Part shown: piece by piece, positions 26,554 to 35,135 of the stretch
Numbering within the stretch: the first letter of the stretch is position 1
Layout: every line of letters starts with the position of its first letter
Assembly (NCBI GenBank): GCA_020634935.1
Contig: JACKAT010000001.1
Location: 1-64,000, forward strand
Direction: 5' to 3'
DNA: 64,000 nucleotides
DNA from: Anaerolineales bacterium
Lineage (GTDB): Bacteria; Chloroflexota; Anaerolineae; 4572-78; J111
Position numbers and translations under genes: made by a program
The notes under the pieces: generated by a model
Seen by the model: the letters and a program-made list of their open reading frames with translations, nothing else
Database searches by the model: none
What the model was told of the DNA's origin: nothing

Positions 26554-26605
26554 ATGGAACTATGTTCCGTATTGTGCGTCATATTATACGGAACATAGTT
26601 CCGTT
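26554..26605. promoter_or_regulatory. Tandem TetR-type operators
   Basis: TGGAACTATGTTCCGTA (26555-26571) and TACGGAACATAGTTCCGT (26587-26604) are each palindromic and inverted to one another. They lie upstream of the SDR and in front of the divergent TetR gene, which makes them likely operators of that TetR. Confidence 0.65.
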
Positions 26606-26618
26606 TGTCAAGTAGGAA

Positions 26619-26840
26619 ATAACCCGAGTTCGATAATTAGAGGAGCTAAGCATGTCATTTCGTAGCCGGAGGCGGAGAAATCCCTCAGACATCGCCATAA
26701 ATGAAGCATTCGCAGGGGAAATTTGACATTGTCGCTTCAAAGTTTCCCAGCCAAATCACTTTTTATTGTATTGTCACAGGGATTTCTCCGCTGGCGCTGC
26801 GAAATGACATGAAGGACATTAATTTCCGAACTGAGGTTAA
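26619..26840. mobile_element. MITE-like element with TTAACCTGAGTTCG ends
   Basis: Ends TAACCCGAGTTCGATAATTA and TAATTTCCGAACTGAGGTTA are inverted repeats, matching those of the element at 36849-36966. An inner hairpin pairs TGTCATTTCGTAGCCGGAGG (26653) with the complement ending GCGAAATGACA (26809), the same stem as the repeat at 10755. So one element appears nested in another. It separates the operators from the TetR gene. Confidence 0.65.
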
Positions 26841-26857
26841 TAGAGTGAGGATTAAAA

Positions 26858-27487
26858 ATGAGTAACCTGCCAGCCGATGAAAGCGATGACGCCGGGCGCG
26901 AGACCGCTCAGTCTCAGCCGGTGCGGGCCGACGCGCAACGGAATAAAGATGCCTTGTTGGAGGCAGCGTTAGCGGTGTTCGCCACTTCGGGGGTAGACGC
27001 GCCTGTACGGGAGATCGCGGCCAAGGCGGGCGTCGGCGTCGGTACGGTCTATCGCCATTTTCCGCAACGGTCAGACCTGATCGTGGGGGTCTTCCGTCGT
27101 CAAGTCGATGCCTGTGCTGACGCCGCAGTGGTCCTGGCGGCGGACCATGCGCCGGGCGAGGCGCTGGCGCTGTGGTTGCAACGCTTCGCAGACTTCATCG
27201 CGACCAAACGCGGACTGGCCACGGCCTTGCACTCTGGAGACCCGGCCTACACCAGTTTACCCGCCTACTTCGAGGAGCGATTCCAGCCTGCCCTACAAGC
27301 CTTGCTCGACGCGGCGGCCAGCGCGGGTGAAGTGCGGACCGACATCGATCCGGACGACCTCCTGCGAGCGGTGGCGAGCCTGTGCATGTCGGCTCACTAC
27401 GACCCTGGCTTCGCGCGCCGCATGGTGGCTCTGCTCGTCGACGGGCTGCGCTACACCGCCGGACCATCGAAGGATATGTCGAACTAA
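26858..27487 (+). CDS. TetR/AcrR family transcriptional regulator
   Basis: 209 residues. HTH at about 24-75: NKDALLEAALAVFATSGVD then REIAAKAGVGVGTVYRHFPQRSDLI. The C-terminal domain resembles SbtR-like regulators (CADAAVVLAADHAPGEALALWLQRFADFI). It is divergent from the SDR at 25780 and the palindromes at 26554-26605 lie between, so it probably represses the SDR and perhaps itself. GTGAGG sits upstream of the ATG. Confidence 0.9.
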   Translation: MSNLPADESDDAGRETAQSQPVRADAQRNKDALLEAALAVFATSGVDAPVREIAAKAGVGVGTVYRHFPQRSDLIVGVFRRQVDACADAAVVLAADHAPGEALALWLQRFADFIATKRGLATALHSGDPAYTSLPAYFEERFQPALQALLDAAASAGEVRTDIDPDDLLRAVASLCMSAHYDPGFARRMVALLVDGLRYTAGPSKDMSN

Positions 27488-28072
27488 ACAAGCAGGCAAT
27501 ATGGTAAGCAATGAACGTAAACAAAAATTTGTAAAAATTAACCCTACTTTTGCACTTTAAAGTATGATGACCAGAACCCCGGTTTTTTAGCGTTAAAAAG
27601 AGGGGCTTTTGGCCTCAATAGATTCTCAATTAGGCCGCAAAAACCGGGTTTCTAAAAAAGTGCAACCATAGAGAAATTAAGAAGCAACCAGAAAATGAAC
27701 GATAAACTGGACAAGGCCTTAAACCATTTGAATACCATTTTGCCTTTGAAGAAACGCCAAGATGAATGTCCCCCAGAGGTTAGAGAGATTTTTACCCTGC
27801 CGGAAGCCAGGCAGTTTGCCAGTCGATTTTTTGCGCCCTTTTGCTCTGAGCGATGAAAACTGAAGGTTTTCCAGCCTCCTTAAGTATATTCTTGTAGAAG
27901 AAGCCTTCAGCTATCAGCCGTCAGCCGTCAGCTTTAACCATAATGACGGCCTTGGGATCCCATGACCGGCTTTTGTAACCCAATAGTTGCCGGAACAGGC
28001 AAAGAGCTGATAGCTAACAGCTAAGGGCTGAACGCTGATGATTGACTACAGTCTGGCCTGGGGGAGGAACCT
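27488..28072. other. Intergenic region with hairpins and a small ORF
   Basis: A hairpin at about 27573-27655 pairs AACCCCGGTTTTTTAG with AAAAACCGGGTTT. The ORF 27695-27856 (53 aa, start MNDKLDKALNHLNTILPLKKRQ) might be the remnant of a larger helical protein. About 27905-28045 holds AGCTGATAGC/GCTATCAGC-type inverted repeats. Confidence 0.45.
27695..27856 (+). CDS. Possible small or truncated protein, 53 aa
   Basis: It starts at ATG 27695 and ends at TGA 27854. The N-terminal pattern LNHLNTILPLKKRQDECPPEV suggests the beginning of a longer protein family that is truncated here. There is no strong ribosome site. Low confidence. Confidence 0.3.
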   Translation: MNDKLDKALNHLNTILPLKKRQDECPPEVREIFTLPEARQFASRFFAPFCSER

Positions 28073-29551
28073 ATGGAAAACAAAGTTTATCAACCGTTCG
28101 TGACCGCGATTTGGCCGGTTTTATGCCTGGCCGTTAGCTGCTTGACCGCCTGTTCGCCGGCTGACATAGCGGCGACGGCGACGCCCGGCGCGATTGAATC
28201 GACCGCCACGCCGACCGTTTCGACCGCAGCCGCGACGACGGCGCTGGCAACGAGCCCCGCCCCGCCCAGTACACCCACACCCCGTTCAACAGCAACTCCG
28301 ACCCCACCCCCTCCCGCGCCTGAGGCGTCGAGCCACCAGGGCGATACCCTGCCATTCGGCTCACCCATAACTTCACCGACGCCTGGGACGCCTTCAGCCC
28401 CGGCCGGCGTTCCCTGCGTGGTCAGCCTGGATACCCTGCAGTTGAGAAGCGGGCCTGACGCCGCTTTCGCGTCGAACAGAACCTTAGCGGTCGGGACGAC
28501 GCTCTCAGCCCTCAAAATTTATGAGGCCGCTGACCTGTGGGTCCTGGTTGAAACGCAGCAGGGAGAAACCGGCTGGGTCAATGCTACGGCTGTTTCCTGT
28601 CAGAGCAACGTGTCACGCCTGCCTCGGGCCGAGGGGGTCGGCACCGCCCAGGCCGGCGGCGCACCTGCCCCATCGGCCTCAGCCTTAGCGGCCGGCCCCC
28701 CGCCGACCGCCCGGCCCACGACGATCCCGTTGCCCACGGCAACCCCGCTGCCCACGGCCAGCCCCACCCTGTCCGCCCCGTCGCTAACCAGTTGGCGAGG
28801 CGAATATTATGATAACCCCAACCTGGACGGCCAGCCGGTCCTGGTCCGCGACGACCCCACGCTTGATTTTAACTGGGGCGCGGCCGGCCCCGATCCCCAG
28901 GTCCCGGCCGATTATTTCTCGGTGCGGTGGACTCGCCCCTTTGAATTTACCGAGGAGGGCGATTATCGGTTTATGGCTGATGTGGATGATGGGGTCAAAC
29001 TTTATCTGGATGGCTGGCTGCTGATTGACGAGTGGAATACCAACCCCTATGTCCTTCATTCCGGCGCGTTTGGCGACATCAAGCCGGGCGTCCATACCCT
29101 CATCGTCGAATATTTCGAGGATGCCGGTGAGGCGCACATCAAGGTATGGTTCGAGAAGACGCTCGTCTCCGCCGATAAATGGGTGGGCGAATATTACAAC
29201 AATCCTGAGTTTCTCGACGCGCCCTTCCTGGTTCGTGAGGATGACGACGTCGATTTTGATTGGGGCGACGATGAACCGGTGTCCGGCATGAATGCCGACT
29301 ACTTCTCGGTGCGCTGGCAAAAAACGGTGACGTTAAAAGAAGGGGATTATGAGTTTCGGGCTAAACTGGCTAAAGAAGATCGAGTCAAGGTTTATCTGGA
29401 TAATTGGCTGGTCTTCGGGGAGGCCTCCCACGACGGGGGAACCAGTGAAGGCACGTTTAAAGATGTTGGCGCCGGCCGGCACACCATTACTGTGGAATAT
29501 CAGGACTACGGCGGCGAGGCCCGTATTGAAGTAGACTGGAACCGTCGCTGA
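28073..29551 (+). CDS. Lipoprotein with SH3-like and two PA14 domains
   Basis: 492 residues. A signal segment with lipobox LTAC (about 24-27) is followed by a long Ala/Thr/Pro-rich linker. An SH3b-like domain comes next (about 112-170, LQLRSGPDAAFASN...GWVNATAVSC), then another Pro/Thr linker, then two PA14 domains at about 243-366 and 368-491 (WRGEYYDNPNLDG, FSVRWTRPFEF, VKLYLDGWLLIDEW; second copy similar). PA14 domains bind carbohydrate on cell surfaces, so this is a surface adhesin or glycan-binding lipoprotein. GGGAGG upstream. The gene is followed by a 41-bp repeat array. Confidence 0.87.
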   Translation: MENKVYQPFVTAIWPVLCLAVSCLTACSPADIAATATPGAIESTATPTVSTAAATTALATSPAPPSTPTPRSTATPTPPPPAPEASSHQGDTLPFGSPITSPTPGTPSAPAGVPCVVSLDTLQLRSGPDAAFASNRTLAVGTTLSALKIYEAADLWVLVETQQGETGWVNATAVSCQSNVSRLPRAEGVGTAQAGGAPAPSASALAAGPPPTARPTTIPLPTATPLPTASPTLSAPSLTSWRGEYYDNPNLDGQPVLVRDDPTLDFNWGAAGPDPQVPADYFSVRWTRPFEFTEEGDYRFMADVDDGVKLYLDGWLLIDEWNTNPYVLHSGAFGDIKPGVHTLIVEYFEDAGEAHIKVWFEKTLVSADKWVGEYYNNPEFLDAPFLVREDDDVDFDWGDDEPVSGMNADYFSVRWQKTVTLKEGDYEFRAKLAKEDRVKVYLDNWLVFGEASHDGGTSEGTFKDVGAGRHTITVEYQDYGGEARIEVDWNRR

Positions 29552-29693
29552 TGGAGCTTATTTAACTCAAGCTGCCGCTTAGCTGTCTAAACCGGGGAGT
29601 AGGGAGTAGGGAGTAAGAATTAGGGAGTAAGGGAAAAAACCGATGACTTCCTCCGCCTTACTTCTCACGGAGTTCTACTGGTAATGGTCAAGG

Positions 29694-29870
29694 CATCACG
29701 GTGATTCGGGACCCTTTTTTAGTATAGGCCGAAGAATCACGGTGATTCATCACCCTTTTTTAGTATAGGCCGAGGAATCACGGTGATTCATCACCCTTTT
29801 TTAGTATAGGCCGAGGCATCACGGTGATTCGGGACCCTTTTTTAGTACAGGCCGAGGAATCACGGTGATT
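29694..29870. repeat. 41-bp tandem array of hairpin units
   Basis: Five palindromes (MATCACGGTGATT) start at 29694, 29735, 29776, 29817 and 29858, exactly 41 bp apart, each followed by CCCTTTTTTAGTAYAGGCCGA. In the middle units GGTGATTCATCACC plus a T-run resembles an intrinsic terminator. The array lies between convergent genes, so stacked termination is one reading. Confidence 0.8.
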
Positions 29871-29898
29871 TGTAATGAACCCCACCTGGCCAGGAGCG

Positions 29899-30783
29899 TC
29901 ATACCTTGATTTCACGTCTTTCAATGAGGTAGTTGAGTATCATAGCGATGACCACAGACTGTATGGCCACAAGTACAGTTACCACTGCCAGACCAGGCAC
30001 CTCTATTTGGAATGGAGCGGCTGATGGCAACACATCACCTTTTGTACCAATAAGCACTAATGATGTATAGTTATTACTCAAATGCAGCCCCAGCGCCATC
30101 CATAACGAACCGGTTTTATAGGCAGCCCAGCCGTACAAAATCCCTGAAATCAGGTAGGGGATTAATACCAGAATACCACCGCCCAATTGAGATATGTTAG
30201 CAATATGGGGCAAGGCAAAAAGCAGCGCCGGTACACCAATAACGACATATTTATTTGACGTGTATCGTCTGGCAAATTGGGTGAAATAGCCCCGGAATAA
30301 CATCTCTTCACTCCCGGCCTGGATAAAGATGCCCCCCATTCCAATAAGGGCAACAGGCGCCAAAACCGTCAAAGTAAAATCAGGATTAGATTCAATGGGT
30401 ACAACCCCAATAAGGCTAAACAGTAATCCAGTGACCACACTTACTACAATGGATACCCAAAAAGCAGTAAAAAAGTTCCACATCTCAAAGCGCAGCTTGG
30501 GCATGGCTACACTCCAAGAGGGGCGGTGGTGGACAAGTTTTACCATTAACGGTATGAAAATAAAGGGGATAACAAATGCCATTAATATTGCCAAGACATT
30601 TAGGGTCAATGATTTCTGATAATCCGGCACAAAAAGTATAAGTGGGAACATCCCAAGCCCACCGAGTACAAAAAAGACGAATATTGAGAGCAAAACCCCT
30701 AACACATAACGCCAGAGACTTGATTTCCCTTGATCAGACCAATCCAAATAGGATGTAATCTTGTTGTTTTTGTTGATTGCCAT
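29899..30783 (-). CDS. CPBP family intramembrane metalloprotease
   Basis: About 294 residues with seven to eight hydrophobic segments. The CPBP/Abi signature is visible: GSEEMLFRGYFTQ (EExxxR) near 163, FALPH in the following helix and LGLHLSNNY near 240. Relatives are membrane proteases of the CAAX-processing type, sometimes tied to bacteriocin immunity. I prefer ATG 30783 with GGAGG five bases upstream over ATG 30795. Substrate unknown. Confidence 0.85.
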   Translation of the reverse strand: MAINKNNKITSYLDWSDQGKSSLWRYVLGVLLSIFVFFVLGGLGMFPLILFVPDYQKSLTLNVLAILMAFVIPFIFIPLMVKLVHHRPSWSVAMPKLRFEMWNFFTAFWVSIVVSVVTGLLFSLIGVVPIESNPDFTLTVLAPVALIGMGGIFIQAGSEEMLFRGYFTQFARRYTSNKYVVIGVPALLFALPHIANISQLGGGILVLIPYLISGILYGWAAYKTGSLWMALGLHLSNNYTSLVLIGTKGDVLPSAAPFQIEVPGLAVVTVLVAIQSVVIAMILNYLIERREIKV

Positions 30784-30954
30784 TAACGCCTCCATAATTA
30801 CCTTTAGTTTATTGAGGCGGGATTTATGGGCAATTTAGGTAATCTTTATTGAAGGATTGTGTGCCGGCCAAGTCGGGCTAGAATTGAATTGAGCATTGCC
30901 TACAACCACGGCATTATATCCTGTTGATTGGTGCAGGTTTTCCATTAATTAAGT

Positions 30955-31086
30955 TAGGACTTACGCAGTTGGGTGTAACGAACCCGGTGCCAGTCACTTT
31001 TTGCCGAAAAAGAACGCCCGTTTAGCCGAAACAAGTCGATTTATCGTGTCTAAGTGACTGTCACCTTTTGAACTGCGTAACTCCTA
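30955..31086. mobile_element. 132-bp MITE-like element, copy B
   Basis: The ends TAGGACTTACGCAGTT and AACTGCGTAACTCCTA are inverted; internal GTGCCAGTCACTTTTTG and AAGTGACTGTCACC are also inverted. It is flanked by TAAGT and TACGT (4 of 5 match), consistent with a worn 5-bp duplication. Same length as, and in opposite orientation to, the copy at 33348. Confidence 0.78.
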
Positions 31087-31194
31087 TACGTTTCGGTTAA
31101 AGTTGAGGCGATATATCAAACCCAATTGTGCCGACCGTCCAAGCTATGTTGTTTACGGGAGACTCGACTTAAATAGTGCTTCACAAACTGGGGC

Positions 31195-31352
31195 GGTAGC
31201 TCTGCCCTAAACCGTGGTGAAAAAATTTAGACAGGATTAACCCGATTTACCGAATTATGATCGATAAAATCGTGATAATCATGTCAATTCTGTCGATTAT
31301 GGGGTCGATCTGCCGTCGTTCTCACGTCTCCACGGTTTAATGGCGGGCTACC
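31195..31352. mobile_element. MITE-like element, 8-bp-duplication family, copy 2
   Basis: 158 bp bounded by GGTAGC and GCTACC with inner CTAAACCGTGG/CCACGGTTTAA. Flanks ACTGGGGC (31187-31194) and AGTGGGGC (31353-31360) match at 7 of 8 positions. Non-coding. Confidence 0.82.
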
Positions 31353-31432
31353 AGTGGGGCATTAGCCCGCAAAAAATACAGATACAGAGATTAAAGCCAT
31401 CGTATGGCCACAAGTGAACCGGGGAGTAGAGT

Positions 31433-32083
31433 ATGAAAAAATTCGTTGGGGTTCAACATCAATTTCACGATAACCAATGTGCGCTAGATTGGGCTAATCG
31501 CTTTGTGCCTACCCCGGAACGTCTCCAATTATTTGATACCATTATTCAGCAAATTAGGGAAACGCCATTGCCGGCAGCCCATATTGTTGAATTAGGCCTG
31601 GGTCCCGGTTATCTGGCTGAACGCCTGCTCCAGCACATACCCCAGGTTACGTATGAGGGCCTTGATTTCTCAACCCCCATGCTTGAGCTGGCGGCAACGC
31701 GTCTGGCGGCGCATCGGTCGCGCCTGAGGTTTACCCAGGCCGACCTGATCGGCGAAAATTGGGGCGCAAAGATTTCCCGGCCCGTCGGCGCTATTATTTC
31801 AACTTGGGCTTTGCATGATCTGGGCAGTGAAGCGCACACAGGGCAGGTTTATCAGACCTGTCATCGACTGCTGGCCAGGGGGGGCATCCTGTTGAATGGC
31901 GATTTTGTCAAACCCGAAGGCACGCCGCACGATTATGAGGCGGGGCGTTTTTTGGTCTCTCGCCATCTTGAACTGCTGCGAGACGCGGGCTTTCGAGACG
32001 CGCAGTGTTTGGTATTTCTTGAACCGGAATTAGAAAATCCGACGACAGCTCAAAATTACGCTTGTCTAAAAGCGGTGGTCTGA
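31433..32083 (+). CDS. SAM-dependent methyltransferase
   Basis: 216 residues. Class I fold: VELGLGPGYLAERLL (motif I) near 48-62, then GLDFSTPMLELA, RLRFTQADLIGE and LARGGILLNGDFV (motif IV-like region). Substrate unknown. GGGGAG precedes the ATG. It sits 40 bp upstream of the broken hydrolase/O-methyltransferase gene in the same direction, so both may have belonged to one small-molecule tailoring unit. Confidence 0.85.
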   Translation: MKKFVGVQHQFHDNQCALDWANRFVPTPERLQLFDTIIQQIRETPLPAAHIVELGLGPGYLAERLLQHIPQVTYEGLDFSTPMLELAATRLAAHRSRLRFTQADLIGENWGAKISRPVGAIISTWALHDLGSEAHTGQVYQTCHRLLARGGILLNGDFVKPEGTPHDYEAGRFLVSRHLELLRDAGFRDAQCLVFLEPELENPTTAQNYACLKAVV

Positions 32084-32122
32084 GGCGTCACCAGCCAGCC
32101 TTGCCGCAATAGGATTGAGGGT

Positions 32123-33352
32123 ATGATAAGTTGGATAACCGGAAGCTGCGAAGCAAACGGCGTTCAAATCCATTATCGGCGCACCGGCGGGGATAAACCC
32201 CCGCTGCTGCTGCTGCATGGCTTGCTGGGCAACGGCGCGTGCTGGACGCCTTTGGCTCGCGCTCTCGAGCGTGACTACGATGTGGTGATGCCGGACGCCA
32301 GGGGACACGGGCGTTCGAGCGCGCCGCTGCACGGGTATCGATACGAGGACCACGCCGGCGACGTCATTGCACTCATCCAGCGGCTCGAACTATCTGCGCC
32401 GATTTTGCTGGGGCATTCAATGGGCGGCATGACGGCCGCGGTGGCGGCGAGTCTAGCCGGCAAGCTGGTTCGGGGCGTCGTCCTGGCCGATCCGACCTTC
32501 TTGAGCCCGCAACGCCAGCGCGAAGTTTACGACAGCGATGTGGCCGAACAACACCGGCGACTGCTCAGCCAAGATCAGGGCGAGGTGTTGGCTCAGTTAC
32601 GGTCGCGCCATACGCGGCGTTCGCCCGAGCTGGTCGAACTCATCGCCAGCGCGAGGCTGCAGACCCGAATGAGTGCGTTTGACGTTCTGATCCCGCCCAA
32701 TCCCGACTATCACCGATTGGTGAGGGCCATCGCTGTCCCGATCCTATTGGTCATTGGCGATGCCGGCGTCGTTTCCCTGGAGACGGCCAGGGAATTGCAG
32801 CGGCTTAACTCGCACCTTCGGGTCGAACTGGTCCCAGACGCGGGTCATGGGGTTCACTATGACCAACCGGAGCGCTTTCAGGCGGTGGTTCAGCCCTTTC
32901 TCCGCTCGGTCGTCGCGGCGTCGCCGAGCGCGTCGTCAAGTCCCAATGAATACCCCGTACCGCTGGCCGAAGATTACCTTCTGCACGATCTGGTCTGGCG
33001 GCAAAATGCCTTGCCGATGACGGCTCTGGCTCAGGAGGTGGGGCTCTTTGAACGGCTCCAAGACCAACCGGCCACGATTGAAGCTGTCGCCGCCCTGCTC
33101 GATGTGACCGCTCGGGCTGCCGAAATGATGGTGGCCGTGGCGGCGGCGCTGGGGTTTCTTGAAGCGCTGGGCGATGGTCGATTCGGTTTAACCGCTGTTG
33201 GCCGCACCTACCTGCTCCCCTCCAGCCCGTTTGCTTATGGCCCCTTCCTTTCAGCCGATCACCCGACCCTGGACAAGCTGCGTCGCGCGTTTTTAGCCGG
33301 CGAACCGTCCCAGCCGTTCGCTGTTAATATGGAAAACCTGTCTATTGTATGA
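32123..33352 (+). pseudogene. 5' part of alpha/beta-hydrolase/O-methyltransferase fusion, interrupted
   Basis: The N-terminal 275 residues form an alpha/beta hydrolase: LLLLHGLLGNGACW, nucleophile elbow GHSMGG near 95, and C-terminal histidine in DAGHGVHYDQPERF. Next comes a plant-type O-methyltransferase dimerisation region (about 280-400: LPMTALAQEVGLFERL, ...GLTAVGRTYLLPS). The frame hits a TGA at 33350 that belongs to the inserted element. Deleting 33348-33484 (element plus one 5-bp duplication) rejoins the frame exactly with the catalytic half at 33485. The hydrolase part might still be made. Confidence 0.85.
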
Positions 33353-33479
33353 GTTACGCAGTTCAAAAGGTGACAGTCACTTAGGCGTGATAAATCGACT
33401 TGTTTGGACTAAACGGACGTTCATTTTCAGCAAAAAGTGACTGTCACCGGGTTTGTTATACCCAACTGCGTAAGTCCTA
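33348..33479. mobile_element. 132-bp MITE-like element, copy C, inside a gene
   Basis: The ends TATGAGTTACGCAGTT and AACTGCGTAAGTCCTA are inverted and flanked by a perfect TATTG duplication (33343-33347 and 33480-33484). The insertion adds 137 bp, not a multiple of three, and brings a stop codon. Confidence 0.88.
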
Positions 33480-33483
33480 TATT

Positions 33484-34080
33484 GAACGGGTTAGAAAGTT
33501 TATCACCCAGATGCACGCCACGACCTTCGCCGCGGCCCGTGGTTTAGCCGGCCAAGATGCGTTAGCCCGGGTTCACAAACTGCTGGATGTAGGCGGCGGA
33601 TCAGGCTCCCTGTCGCTGGCCATCGCCGCCCATTACCCGCAGGTCCACTGTACCATTATGGACCTTGAGCCGGTTTGTGCCGTCGCCCGGGAGTATGTGG
33701 CCAAGTACGGATTTGAAGATCGCGTAAAGACTGCCGCCGTTGATATGTTTCACGAGCCCTGGCCCGCCGGTTACGACGGAGTGTTGTTCGGGAATATCTT
33801 CCACGATTGGGATGTGGATACCTGTCAATTTTTGGCCCAACGCGCCTTTGAGATACTTGAGCCAGGGGGGACGATATTTTTGCATGAGATGCCCTTGAAT
33901 GATGCCAAAGATGGCCCGCTGACTGTGGCCTGTTTCTCCATCTCGATGCTGCTGCATGAAAAGGGGAAGCAATATACCTCACGCGAATTTAAAGCGATGC
34001 TCACTCATGCCGGCTTCACCGACTTTCGGATCGTTCCGACGTTTGGCTACTATCACTTGGTGAGCGCTACCAAACCTTGA
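33484..34080 (+). pseudogene. 3' part of interrupted fusion: O-methyltransferase catalytic domain
   Basis: It continues the frame broken at 33347: IERVRKFITQMHATTF, then motif I LLDVGGGSGSLSLAIA, CTIMDLEPVCAVA, VLFGNIFHDWD and EPGGTIFLHEMPLND, which are hallmarks of Methyltransf_2 O-methyltransferases. The ORF can be opened from a TTG at 33400 inside the element, but that start is accidental. Without its dimerisation half it is unlikely to be active. Confidence 0.82.
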
Positions 34081-34131
34081 CCATGTCATGGATGTGGTTG
34101 ATTAATTTAGGGACAAACAAGGAGTTGGAAT

Positions 34132-34566
34132 ATGATTGATTGGGATAACGACCTGGGGCAAAGAACGTTGGCAAGAATTGGGTCAGAAGAGGTCATCTGG
34201 CTAACCACCATATCACCGAGTGGGTTTCCGCAACCACGCCCCGTTTGGTTTGTTTGGGATGGTCACACATTTCTGATTTATAGCATGCCCACGGCTAAAA
34301 AAATCAGGCATATCAGCCAAACCCCGCAGGTGGCTTTACACTTTAACACTAACACGGATGGCGAAGATATTCAGGTCATTTTGGGCGATGCCTACATCGA
34401 TGCCAGCGCCCCACCGACTAAACAGAACATAGCCTACAGCGAGAAATACGGCGCAGGAATTCTGGCCTTGGGGATGACTGAAGAGACCTATTCGGCCACC
34501 TTTAGCGTTGCATTGCGAGTGGTTCCCTCACGATTGCGCGGGTTAGAGCCGCTTCCTGAGTTGTAA
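34132..34566 (+). CDS. PPOX-class FMN/F420-binding oxidoreductase-like protein
   Basis: 144 residues of the split-barrel fold: IWLTTISPSGFPQPRPVWFVWDG near 24-46, YSMPTAKKIRHISQTPQVALHFN and GDAYID. This pattern matches the pyridoxamine-5'-phosphate-oxidase-like group that contains F420-dependent reductases (TIGR03667 type). Cofactor choice cannot be decided from sequence alone. AAGGAG precedes the ATG. Downstream spacer to 34692 contains only CAGCCCT/AGGGCTG inverted repeats. Confidence 0.82.
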   Translation: MIDWDNDLGQRTLARIGSEEVIWLTTISPSGFPQPRPVWFVWDGHTFLIYSMPTAKKIRHISQTPQVALHFNTNTDGEDIQVILGDAYIDASAPPTKQNIAYSEKYGAGILALGMTEETYSATFSVALRVVPSRLRGLEPLPEL

Positions 34567-34692
34567 GGCCACAGGTGGGCTTGGGATCAGCCGGTGCTGT
34601 AAGGCCAGCCCTGCCATAGAACCAGCCCTCGACAATTTAAGGCCAAGGGCTGTTAACGCTTATAAACTATGGCAATTCGAGCTTTATATAGC

Positions 34693-34887
34693 TTACATGG
34701 TTGGCTCAAGGCTATGGGTTAACATGAACAGGATACTCTCCACCTGCTCAAGCTGCTGATTCAGAAGAGCCTGTTTACCGTTGCCTGTGGTGGTACTTAG
34801 CAACTCGCGCCGCTTCTGGGAATATGTGGTGCGGAGCAAATCTTCCAAAGTCTCTCGTTCTTGATCGGTTAATGTCAGTGTTATCAC
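34693..34887 (-). CDS. Small helical protein, 64 aa
   Basis: Starting at GTG 34887, which has GAGGAGGG five bases upstream, the product reads ITLTLTDQERETLEDLLRTTY, then KRRELLSTTTGNGKQALLNQQL and a final helix. The longer frame to 34947 lacks a ribosome site. It looks like a two-helix protein; function unknown to me. It diverges from nothing and sits upstream, on the same strand, of the MscS genes' end region. Confidence 0.6.
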   Translation of the reverse strand: MITLTLTDQERETLEDLLRTTYSQKRRELLSTTTGNGKQALLNQQLEQVESILFMLTHSLEPTM

Positions 34888-35135
34888 GTTACCCTCCTCG
34901 GATAAATTAGAATGTGGGCGAGGTGATGAGGGGATCTGCGCCGCCACTCACCAGCCGCATGGGGAAATGAATAATTTGTAGCGTTACTCGTCTTAATTAC
35001 GAAGTTATCATAAAACAAAAACCGTCAAGAGACACCCGTCACCTGGGCAGATTTATGACTAGTAAGGTGATGAGTTTTTTTACTGGTTGGGCGGCTAGCC
35101 AAGCGCGATTTTGGTTTTGGGTAAGCCAAAATCGA

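Noticed and set aside
33400..33483. Start of an intact methyltransferase at TTG 33400
   Set aside because: These codons lie inside the mobile element; the true gene began at 32123.
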